A model generated the notes under the pieces. That model worked only from the letters and a program-made list of their open reading frames with translations. It made no database searches and was not told the DNA's origin. This document shows positions 45,426 through 54,357 of a stretch of 64,000 nt of DNA, piece by piece. The DNA lies in assembly GCA_010356995.1 (NCBI GenBank), contig ML996687.1, positions 1,521,148 through 1,585,147 of the forward strand, read 5' to 3'. This DNA is from Trichodelitschia bisporula. Its lineage: Eukaryota; Ascomycota; Dothideomycetes; Phaeotrichales; Phaeotrichaceae. How positions within the stretch are numbered: the stretch's first letter is position 1; the number at the start of each line of letters is the position of its first letter. A program made the translations under genes and the position numbers.

Positions 45426-46536
45426 CAATGTGTAGAAACCCGTCTGCATATGCAGCCACTTCTGCTAAAGTCTCGACCGGCACGCTCAACGGCACGACAG
45501 CTCCATGAAGCACAGGGAGTGCTAGTAAAGGACTGCGGCGGCTCGGAAACAACGTCGGTAGCAAGGTATTTAGAGCCATTCCAAGGGTCTGGGTTTGTCC
45601 TTTGGCTTGATTAGGTGGGAGATGTGCTATCTCTGGCCACTTACGGGTTGATATCGTAGGTGTAACCAAAGACTGGACCACGCGAAGGTGGCCGGGGCTG
45701 GGCTGATCGGTACTGTCTACTGCTGCCGCCGCAGGCAAGTATACCTTCAGAGGAATATAACGAAGAGAAACACCCGGAGGATGGAGCAACTTCTGATTTA
45801 CGCTGTTGAACATGGCGAGGTTTTCTGCCCATAATTAGTCTTCGAATACAAAGCATCTGAAAAAGGGCCCCCATCAACGTACGCTGCTCCACGGCCAACC
45901 ATAGCTTGGTTGAGTCTTCTCGACTGAGCGACATTATAACCTTCCCTGAGCCGTGTCGCAGAAAACAGGCCTAGATCACCCGATTTAGCAGACGATCGTG
46001 GTCGATAAGGGGCGTTTACTTCTTTGACACTGTTCCTGAAAGCATCCCGCAACGCATCATTGTCCGGGTCCAGACGAACAAGGTGCTCCGTGGGCCAGTC
46101 CGAGAAGTGCAGTGTCAACTTCCACGGCAATATCTCGTCAGGCTGATCTTGCTCCACCCCACTTTGGTCATGTAGTTGTTCACTCGCTCCCGAGTAGAGA
46201 TCGAACAGCAAGCCAACAGGGTAATGCCACTTCAGTGGAACGTCCTCGTAGGAGAGCCAGCCATCAGCCGGGAAAACGTTTTGGTCGATCAAGGAACTGA
46301 AGAAGAACTCATGCAATCGACGGTGAAGCAGTGGGAGGTAAGAGATGCGAGGAAAATAGACCTGCATCGATTATTCTGCTTAGCTGTGGCATATATGAAA
46401 GGAATATGAGGGACCGTACCAGGTACACGTCGGATTCGTAGGTCTTACTCTCCTGCTTCGCCAGCCGAATGGCGAGAGGAATGGACCCCGCCCAGAGCTG
46501 GGTTTGTAGGGCGCTTGGGGTACTTGCGCCGGCCAT
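45406..46536 (-). CDS. ATG5: Autophagy protein Atg5
   Basis: Atg5 is conjugated to Atg12 and, with Atg16, directs lipidation of Atg8 on the phagophore. Five exons are read: 46536-46420, 46361-46020, 45970-45883, 45824-45645 and 45599-45406. They give 306 residues, the normal size. The first ubiquitin-like domain covers SIPLAIRLAKQ and YFPRISYLPLLHRR. The helical and second domains show VPLKWHYPVGLLFDLYS, WKLTLHFSDWP and NSVKEACFLRHGSGKVIMSLS. The Lys in this last block fits the acceptor lysine for Atg12. Next come STKLWLAVEQ, QKLLHPPGVSLRYIPLKVYLP, and the C-terminal VPLSVPVETLAEVAAYADGFLHI. Small introns of 45-50 nt are forced by the alignment. The stop codon overlaps an inverted repeat. Confidence 0.94.
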
Positions 46537-47322
46537 AGTTGCCGGCTGTTACAACATGATGGGACGCTTGCGCGCGAAGCTCAAGTGGTAGCAGCTGGTG
46601 TACTATGGGATGGGATGCAAATGAAAGGTAAATAAGGTAACTGAAACGCGCCGAGGGGTAATGGGCGACAGCACTTGGTATGTCAAGCAGTTCCAAGGTC
46701 GGTCTTTGTAGATGGAAGCTCTCAGTGGCATTCCATGAGCCCGTCGTGACCCCGCGACGCGCATACAGTACTACGTATTAGTCGACGGCAGTAGTAGGCA
46801 CAGCTTGTCGAACCGGAGTGTGAGACCCGATCATCCCGCCCATGGGTGGGATATTCGAAAGGAAACAAAGGATCTCAATACGCCAGAGAACGCGTAAATT
46901 ATGGGCAAGACAGGTATAGAAACATAGGCTATATAAATAAGGGCGTGAGCAATTATATAAGACGAGAACAGCTAAGGTTGTAATCAGCAGGGACTCCGGA
47001 TAAGAACCAGAGATATGCCGAAAGCTAGCTGACTAATCTACGTGGGTGACCCCTGCTCAATACAGCTACCGTACTACGTAAGCTCCCCGCACTCGCGTTA
47101 GCCAGGTTCAGTTAGCCTGACAAGGACCCTGACATGTCAATGAGCGCAACACGAAAGACACCGCGTTCGCGTTTTCAGGCTCACATCACTTTCTTACCTC
47201 CCTGGCGACAGCAACCCAGTGCCATCCAAGACAGAGTATTCATAAACCAACTGGAGCCTGTGAACTGTGCCAACTTTTCCAACATAACTGAAATTGATGG
47301 AAAACTGTGCACATGTTACCAT
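46537..47322. other. Intergenic upstream of ATG5
   Basis: This holds the ATG5 promoter and unassigned sequence. The ten-mer GTACTACGTA occurs at 46768 and 47071. Short plus-strand frames from 47134 are unconvincing. Confidence 0.45.
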
Positions 47323-47650
47323 GACCTCCTCTCTCCGCCCCAATCGCAAGCGATCTGCGACTTCAGAACTTCCAAGGGGAGTCGACATTCCCGCAGTCGG
47401 CGAATATATGCTGAGAGACACTTTGAAGCGAAATAAGATTGTCGATGAACTGGAAAATGTGAATCTAGCATCGAAAGAGGACTCGTGGAACTTCGACGTG
47501 GGAGAGCTTCTTCGGCCAACACCTTTCATGCTTCCGGGTAACGACACGCGTACAGATGCAAACAATTTGCCGTCTTTTGATGCCTCAGACTCTTTGGTCG
47601 TGCTGTGTGTGCTTGAACAATTGGATATCCATATCGACTTGCTTTGGTAG
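47323..47650 (+). CDS. Hypothetical ORF, uncertain
   Basis: A frame starting MTSSLRPNRKRSATSELPRG gives about 108 residues. It is polar, with plausible helices (GEYMLRDTLKRNKIVDELENVNL) and DSLVVLCVLEQLDIHIDLL at the end. It could be a first exon, because the stop follows a GTAG sequence, but no in-phase partner was certain. I do not recognise it. Confidence 0.3.
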
Positions 47651-47760
47651 CTCCCCTTGTCCCCTTCGCCTAGTACCTGTTGCTGATCACTCTGTCAAGT
47701 CAATCTTTACCGACCTTGGCCTCTATCTCTCCAAACATCCAGGTTCTGATCCTTACTCGG

Positions 47761-48084
47761 TCAATTCAAACCGTTCTTCCACTCCTTGAAAGCCTTCCGT
47801 ACTCTTTCCCGGTCGTTGAGGCCCGCGGTCCTCCCTCTAGTCACTTCCTCAGACTTGGGTTGCTTCACCCACTCGGTGGGGGGCAGCATGCTTTGGATGC
47901 CATAGTTCTGCTTGATAATAAGGGGAGAAGACGGCTGGTGCTTCCATTTGGCTGGGGAGCTGGACGCCATGCCCGCGACCTGATCAGCGGCAAAATCATA
48001 CAGCATCGGTTCAGAGAGGTTTTGGAGGATAGCGTCAGGATACTCGAAAGTGAGAAGTAGGCCCTTTGGAAGCTGGAGTGACAT
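47761..48084 (-). CDS. Small hypothetical protein
   Basis: The minus-strand frame from 48084 gives 107 residues (MSLQLPKGLLLTFEYPDAIL...). It has a central Pro/Ser/Lys segment (SSPAKWKHQPSSPLIIKQNYG) and a charged C-terminal helix (NDRERVRKAFKEWKNGLN). The composition is coding-like. A plus-strand frame of similar length (47680-48060) overlaps it almost completely, so strand assignment is not firm; I favour minus because of its start and the helical end. The function is unknown. Confidence 0.42.
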   Translation of the reverse strand: MSLQLPKGLLLTFEYPDAILQNLSEPMLYDFAADQVAGMASSSPAKWKHQPSSPLIIKQNYGIQSMLPPTEWVKQPKSEEVTRGRTAGLNDRERVRKAFKEWKNGLN

Positions 48085-48244
48085 CGGGAGTGTCTCATTG
48101 AATTTGGAGATTATTGTGGAGCTGCTTTATCTTGGGAAGTGACAGGCTGACATGCTAGAAGTAACCAAAGCCTCGAGTCGTGCAGTATTAGACTGAAGTC
48201 TCTTCTCCGATTTTATCAACTTTCCGTAAGACATGGAACTGGTG

Positions 48245-49340
48245 TCATTGATCTGGTGCTGAAAAACAATATACATCGATTGACTCAGGGACCTCGTTAT
48301 CGGATACGTCTGACGCCAGTGGAATCTCAACATGGCTAGCGATGGCTAGTCCGGCCTTGGACATGAGCTCGAAGAAAACCGCTTCACTCGGATGGCGAAC
48401 CTTCATGGCGACCACTGTGAGGGCACCTGGGGATCTCTTGACAAGATTCGATATTGTTTCGACGAGTGCCGGGCTACTGTCAGAATTATATGTGCAGTCG
48501 GCAACCAAGATGAGGTCGAAGTCGTTGTACAGCACTGATTCCGGAAGTGCCTTGTCCCAGTTTAGTGGCTCAAATGAGATTCTGGATGAAACGGAGGGGT
48601 CGAGCTCCGTGATGGAACGACCGAGGATTTCCGTTACCTCTGGCAAGTCCGTCAGGGTCATGGAGCAGTTTAGGAAGCTGAGCGCGAAGGATATTCCCAC
48701 AAGGCCGCATCCGCAGCCTAGTTCAATCGCCTTAGAATCTCCTGAGTCGAGAATCTTGGAGATTTTATTAACCAAGGCAAGACGCTGAAATTCCTCGTTC
48801 ATCAGCTGGCCCAGGCAGATAGTGAGCGCTACGCCTGCGTCCCTGAATATCATGAATCCTCGGCCTTTATGTAGCAATATGGATATCATACCAAATGTGT
48901 CTCGCAATGCTCTCTCCAGCTTCTTCCCAAACCACAAACGTCTGTTGGTTGACTTTGAAGCGCCTCTGAAGTGTCCTTTCGGACTGACAGATGCCTTTCG
49001 TGGGATCCAAAATATTGCTCCACACTGGAATAATACTTGGGAGGGTTTGCAGCAGATGAAACTCCTGGTTCGATGGCTCCTTCGCTCGCAAATGAAGTCG
49101 TACTGGCCATTGGATGCTCTGCCACTTGATCGAGATACTTATGGGTAAGCACCTTGAGGTACAAGCCCAGTTTATATCTTTGCTTGCAAAAATTCCAGGT
49201 GCATGAGCTCTTTCGATGTCTGCAGAGAGGATGACGTCCTTTGATAGAAACTTTTCGCCCAGATCAGTCGTGATGGTAATCAAAGCCGTGACCCTATCTC
49301 CCTCAAGCTTAGGGGTTTTGAGGAAACGTATGTAGAACAT
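48245..49340 (-). CDS. METTL21-like (Methyltransf_16) protein lysine methyltransferase
   Basis: This is a seven-beta-strand SAM-dependent methyltransferase of the group that modifies lysines on elongation factors, chaperones or ribosomal proteins. Exons 49340-48892 and 48842-48245 give 348 residues. The N-terminal accessory region (FYIRFLKTPKL, TALITITTDLGEKFL) and the join ESIARHIW|DAGVALTICLGQL are typical of the fungal branch. Motif I is AIELGCGCGLVGISFAL, and the acidic strand-2 region is MTLTDLPEV. Motif post-II is DFDLILVADCTYNSDSSPALV, with the D-C-T-Y variant of the family's catalytic-loop signature. The exact target protein cannot be inferred. Confidence 0.87.
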
Positions 49341-49823
49341 TTCCACCGGTGTTGCAGTCGCATACTACTCCACAAAATCTAGCTTGGGAAGTCTTCATCT
49401 GTGTGTGTGATGGAGCGTGATTATTGGCTTCGGATATTGCTCTGCCAAGTACATACTCGTATATGGCTTGGCAGGATTTGTGGGGCAAGTGGCATGAGCT
49501 CGACTAAGTGATTTAACATGCAGTAGGATCTACTCCAGCCTTGGTCAAGCGATTAATAGGCATGTAATGCGCCTTCCAGCACTCTTATTCACAAAGATGA
49601 AATACTTACGACATCTTGTCCCTTCGCAAACATGTCATGTCTCCCCGTCTCCAACCAGGCGACTCGGACCGACAATCTTCCGGACCCTCCTCCCTTGGCC
49701 GAACGCCTAGGGATGCGCGTCGCTTGATGTTGCGATGCCCCGCAATGACTGACTATCGGCCCTCGCTTCACGACGAGCAACTTTCTCCATGCTCGCTTTG
49801 ACAGGTTTTCGATACACGCGAGG
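49341..49823. promoter_or_regulatory. Divergent upstream region, methyltransferase / unknown gene
   Basis: These 483 bp separate two outward-facing genes. A small open frame (ATG at 49637, ending 49801) lies just before the next start and could be an upstream ORF in its leader. No other feature is seen. Confidence 0.4.
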
Positions 49824-51086
49824 ATGTATCACCCCTCGGATCCACGAATTACTCGACGTGTCAATCAACTTGCGCAGAACCTCGAATTAGCCAATAATCA
49901 GGCGCAGGAACATATCTACAACTTCTCTCACAACTACGTCAGCCCTTACCTGTCGTCCATTTCCAGCTGCTTCCAGAGTTGCATAGCGCCATGTTGCCCC
50001 AGCGAGGAAGAACGCCGTCGCCGTCATCGCGGAGACAGGGCTGAGCTCAGCTTCGACTTTTACGACAATGACGAATTGGACAGGCTGTTAAACCCTTCGG
50101 GACCTGGTCGCGAGCGCGCAATGAGCTACGGGGCTCGACGTGAGACGCCAAATGTCAGGCGCAAGAGTGCGGTGGTAGCTGCGGACCGACCCGATCCTAG
50201 CATCATCACAACCTCTTCATACTTCGGGTTTCTGGAGCGGATGCCATGGAAGATCGGGCGGAAAGGTGTGAGATACAAGCCGTCCGCAGCTGACCTGCAA
50301 GATCACCCTGGAGCAAGGGGCAGGGTGCTTCCCGAGGGGCAAGCGTTGCTGGAGGAAAGCGATGAAGACGTTCCTCAGAACGGCCCTAAGCGTCACAAAC
50401 GGAATCGAAGCGCGACGTCTGCCTCCAACCACACAAACGACTCTTACAGCTCACGCGGTGACTTGTTTCCGAGCGAAGACGAAGACGATGCCATCCCGAT
50501 TGATGACGAATTTGCTGTCGCATTGGGCCGTACCTCGAGCATGGGACCAGACGAGAGTGGGAGCGCAAGGACTCGGTCGTTAAAATCTGGGTCCGCTTCC
50601 CGATTAGCAGCACGGAGCCCTTCCACAAAGAGCGTCCGGGACATGGCGCGAAACCCCCCCCCCTCAGATCCGGGATATCCCGTCAAGGAAGTTCCTACGC
50701 TCTCCGAATTCCAAGCGGAGGAGGAAAGGGTTCGCAAAGAGGAGGAGGAAGATGTTCAGAGGAAACGTGTGGCCGCGCAGAAGTTGGCCTCCCTTCGCGG
50801 CCTCGGCGCTTCAACAACTGAGGCTGGATGTGGAACTCCAACATCATCCCTTGATGATAGAAGATCCAAACCACCCTCTCTCATAGACACCATACCGTTC
50901 CCGGCTTTCGATTTGGGGATAAGTGCGGATGGAGTACAACAGTTGAGCGATGATGTCTCTGTTGACCCCACGGAACACAGCCCCTTTGTAAATACCTTGA
51001 ACGGAAGCACATCACTGACTGATAACCCTGGGAATGAGAGTTTTGTTCCTGCAGCACTTCCCCACTTTTTGCGGGAGGACGGCTGA
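49824..51086 (+). CDS. Conserved-looking fungal protein with Cys-rich N terminus, function unknown
   Basis: This intronless gene encodes 420 residues. The first 55 residues form amphipathic helices (VNQLAQNLELANNQAQEHIYNF) leading to SCFQSCIAPCCPSEEERRRR. That cluster of four cysteines next to a basic stretch would suit S-acylation at a membrane. A compact block follows (RAELSFDFYDNDELDRLL), which I believe recurs in uncharacterised Pezizomycotina proteins, plus SSYFGFLERMPWKIGRKGVRYKPS. The remainder is disordered, acidic/Ser-rich, with a charged coiled segment (LSEFQAEEERVRKEEEEDVQRKRV). I do not recognise a function. A membrane-peripheral scaffold is only a guess from composition. Confidence 0.82.
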   Translation: MYHPSDPRITRRVNQLAQNLELANNQAQEHIYNFSHNYVSPYLSSISSCFQSCIAPCCPSEEERRRRHRGDRAELSFDFYDNDELDRLLNPSGPGRERAMSYGARRETPNVRRKSAVVAADRPDPSIITTSSYFGFLERMPWKIGRKGVRYKPSAADLQDHPGARGRVLPEGQALLEESDEDVPQNGPKRHKRNRSATSASNHTNDSYSSRGDLFPSEDEDDAIPIDDEFAVALGRTSSMGPDESGSARTRSLKSGSASRLAARSPSTKSVRDMARNPPPSDPGYPVKEVPTLSEFQAEEERVRKEEEEDVQRKRVAAQKLASLRGLGASTTEAGCGTPTSSLDDRRSKPPSLIDTIPFPAFDLGISADGVQQLSDDVSVDPTEHSPFVNTLNGSTSLTDNPGNESFVPAALPHFLREDG

Positions 51087-51893
51087 ACGACGGGTTTTGT
51101 GAAACTTGAGCTGCGGTTGAGCGTTTGATGTTGGGCTATGGAAACGGGACGAGGTCTCTGAAGTTGATGGCCTGCGGGAAGGTTCTGGCGTTAGGGTATC
51201 AATTTGGGTGCTTGCTACGGGCCTGTAGAGCCTGGCTATGGGTTGTACAGTACCGGATGCATGTTAGAGGTGGCAAGCGCCTAAAGACGTATATCAAGTT
51301 CAATAATATGGCCTCATCGCCAAGGCTCGATAAGAGAGCCATGGAAGCTTCCCCTGGGGTATTTCAGTAGTTCAGCAGATTCCCAGATCGGACTGACGAA
51401 TAATGACGTCTCGTGAGCTCGACCTATCATAAGCCCTTTACGGTACAGTATGTACTGATATGGTAGCTGCAGTGGGTCCCGATTTGGCAATGACTGCATG
51501 CTGCGGAGATCAGGAAGCTCAGATGCAAGCTGTACCAAGCAAAAGCAACTTCCTCACTATCGCGCGCGCCCATGTCCTTGTGCTTCTAGCCTTCCAAAAA
51601 TATGTGGATATCAGAGGGCTGAAATACGTCACATGTGACCCGTCTTTCAGCTTTTGTACTCCCGTCGTCCACACCAAAGCCCCCCCCAGGAATGAGAAAA
51701 CACCTCATACCAAGGTCCTTGGTGTAAGGTTACCGGTATCTGTTTGCCCCACCCCCGCACCTCTCAGTCGTCACTTCTACCCCTCATCAACATTTAAGTT
51801 CCACCTCATCCTCCATTCCACACCCCTCGCATCCACACCTCTCATCCACACCTCTCATCCACACATAATTCTTCTCCCCTGAAAACTTTCATC
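51087..51893. promoter_or_regulatory. Upstream region of the small stress-type gene
   Basis: No gene is supported here. The last 150 bp are CT/CA-rich. They carry three CCCCT stress-response elements at 51780, 51823 and 51876, and a 13-bp tandem repeat (ctcatccacacct) at about 51826-51866. TTACCGGTA lies near 51730. Confidence 0.5.
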
Positions 51894-52300
51894 ATGGATT
51901 TCCTCAATAAAGCCGCCCAGTCATTCAACAAGCCAGAAGGCAGTGATTCTCGGCCTGTTGAAGGCTCGCGGCCGGAGAAGTCGAGCGGGGGTGGCTTCCT
52001 TGGTGGGCTCGGCGACAAAGTCAACTCCGCCGCCGGTGGTGGGCGCGAGAGCGAGAAGAGCGAAGACTACCTCGACAAGTAAGTAGTTATACATTGCATT
52101 TCCAGGAGGCTCCCTGCTAAAATTTGCAAAGGGGAGTCGACTTCGTACAGGAGAAGTTCTTCGGTCAGGGCCCCCAGGACAATGAATCTGCCGTCGAACA
52201 GGCAAAGGATGAGAAAATTTCCGACTTCATCCGCCAGCAGTACAAGAAAACCTCGGGCAAAGACATCCCAATCAAGGACAAGCCGACGACGTTTGACTGA
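51894..52300 (+). CDS. Small Gly/Ser-rich stress-associated protein family
   Basis: Exons 51894-52078 and 52132-52300 give 117 residues. The N-terminal half is Gly/Ser-rich and disordered (MDFLNKAAQSFNK, GGGFLGGLGDKVNSAAGGG). The second half is a helical charged segment (EDYLDKGVDFVQEKFFG, SAVEQAKDEKISDFIRQQYKK). This layout, with DYLDKG(V/L)DFxxxK, matches small fungal proteins often annotated as DNA-damage- or stress-responsive; that label is from memory and the biochemical role is unknown. Three CCCCT elements in the 115 bp before the start would fit stress induction. The intron join is EDYLDK|GVDFV. Confidence 0.75.
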
Positions 52301-52488
52301 AGGAGGCAGTGGTCATTGCATTGACGGCGGGTCGCTTGTTAAGGTGCGGGGGCGCCTTTCTCAGGCTTCACGGTCCACTATCTGAGGGAACTTCGACTAG
52401 TCCTTTTAGATCAGGTGCCTTTGGGAGGTCAATGGGAAGCGTTCACTGCAGGTGCTCTTCCGTCCGAAACTAAAGTGCCTTCTGAAAA

Positions 52489-54091
52489 TCAATGCCGCCA
52501 AATCCTGACCGCTTTGTCTTTCCCTCCGCTTCCAACGCGCTGTCCGTCTGGACTCCAATCGACAGCATACACCTCGTCCAAATGGCCAGGAAGGTCGCTC
52601 ACAATTTTGCCCGTCCGCACATCCCAGCATTTGAGGGTGGTATCCTTTGAACCGCTGACCAAGAGGCGCGAATCTGGCGAAAAGGAGCATTGATACACCT
52701 AAACATTCGTGAGACATCGCCATAAGAACCACTAGATGACATACCGGTGCGACGTGGCCCCTAAAGGTTAAGATGAATTTTCCGTCCTTTGCACTCCAGA
52801 GCTTGACGCTGTTGTCGAAGCTTGCTGAAGCAATGTAGAGCCCATCCGGAGAAAATGTAACATGATTGACTTGCTTTTGATGACCAAGGAGCCTTGCGAC
52901 AGGCTTTGAAGGAGTCTCGCCCAGCGGGTCCCAGATGAAGATAACATTGTCGTCACTGGCGCTGACTAGCCGCTCGACAACTTTATTGTTAATGGTAGCA
53001 GCTTTGATGAAGCGATTCTTTGCTCCCTCAGCCCTGTCTGCTTCGGGAGGCACCGCGCCTGTATGGTCATAAAATCCGGTGCGCAAAATGAAATCCGTCG
53101 ACAGAGCAAGATGGTTCACCCAGTGAGCATGCCCCTGGAGGGTATGGATGAGCCTCCCGTCCTTTGCGTCCCATACCTTGATGGTCTTGTCTTGGCTAGA
53201 GGTGTAGATCATGCCAGTCCCTCCCCATCGTACGCAAGAGACGGACGCTTTGTGTCCGGTGAGAATAATGTCGGCCGTTTTGCTCACAACGTCCCATACC
53301 CGCACAGTAGAGTCCTTGGACGAGGATGCAACGCGCGGTCGGCCAGGGTCCTGCAAATGGTAGGGCTCCCAGCAGAGGCTCCTAACGAATGCCGTATGTC
53401 CTTTCATTGCACCTCCAAGAGCTTTACCCGTTTTGGCCTCCCAAATCCGCACGCTTTTGTCATTGCTTCCGGTAGCGATGAGAGTATTGTCGGGAGAATA
53501 GGCCACGCAAAGCACCCAGCTGGTATGACCTTGTAGCGTGAAAAGCGGCGTGCCGGTTTCGCAGTCCCACACACGAGCAGTGGAATCCCCAGAACCCGTA
53601 AGCAGCCGCGAGGATGATGCGGGGGAGAACTGTGCTGCAAGTATAGGCTCGCCATGTCCAGAGACGGATGAGGCGCATCGGGAGACGGCCCGAACTCGAA
53701 ACACCGCCTGTGGTGAATATGACAGCACAAGCTCTTCCTCAGTGCTTGCCTTGCCCGGCTTAACAAGAGACGTGTAGATGTCCACATTGTCCGCTAGGGC
53801 CACTTCCTCGTCTTCTGTTCCTCGCTTGTGCTCGTGGAAGAATCGGTATGGTATGCGCTCGTGTGCCTCACTGACGCCGAGTAGCGAGTTAAGAAGAATC
53901 CCGAGATTCTTAACATGAGCCTGGGATAGGGGAACGGAAACAGCTGGACCGCGTGGTTCGTTGTTAGCTCTGTCGACGAACTGTACTCGGATTGAGCCTT
54001 CAGGTACAACTTCTAGCTCCTGCTGCCGACTTGCGTGTTCGGCGGCTTCTCTTTTCTGTCGCTTGCTCGGCGGGGGCACCACGGTCGCCAT
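52489..54091 (-). CDS. RSA4: Ribosome assembly WD40 protein Rsa4/NLE1 (Notchless)
   Basis: Rsa4 is a pre-60S factor that the AAA ATPase Rea1/midasin strips from the particle during nuclear maturation. Exons 54091-52745 and 52698-52489 give 518 residues, equal to the family length. An N-terminal ubiquitin-like NLE/MIDAS-interacting domain (SIRVQFVDRANNEPRGPAVSVP, residues ~33-115) contains the Glu-bearing loop expected to bind the Rea1 MIDAS. Eight WD repeats follow, such as LLTGSGDSTARVWD, LIATGSNDKSVRIWE, YIASASFDNSVKLW and VGSGGKDKAVRIW at the end. The intron join GHVAPV|YQCSFSPDSR is conserved. It is divergent with MSH4. Confidence 0.96.
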
Positions 54092-54357
54092 CTTGGTCTA
54101 GTGCACTGGATGAGAAGTGGGAATATATTGATGTTTTTGTGAATTTCGTCCTTGCATCTGAGCCTTCCCAAAAAAAATTCAGCCCTACAGCTCTGACCTA
54201 TCATCACGTGACTCTGATGTCTTGTCTCAGGTCCCCTCCCAGTTGTATCCTTCATGGGAGCACTTCCAGTCATTCTACACCCGTACTCCGATCCTGATTA
54301 GTACTCCTTGCCTGAGCATGAAAAGGACACGGTCTGCAAGATATCGGAGTGGTAACA
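54092..54357. promoter_or_regulatory. Short bidirectional promoter, RSA4 / MSH4
   Basis: Only 266 bp separate the two start codons. A CACGTGA E-box lies at 54206-54212, roughly mid-way. A run of seven A is adjacent to the RSA4 side. The two genes have unrelated roles (ribosome assembly and meiosis). Confidence 0.5.

Noticed and set aside
53063-53536. Long plus-strand ORF antisense to RSA4
   Set aside because: A shadow of the WD40 repeats; the minus strand has the secure gene.
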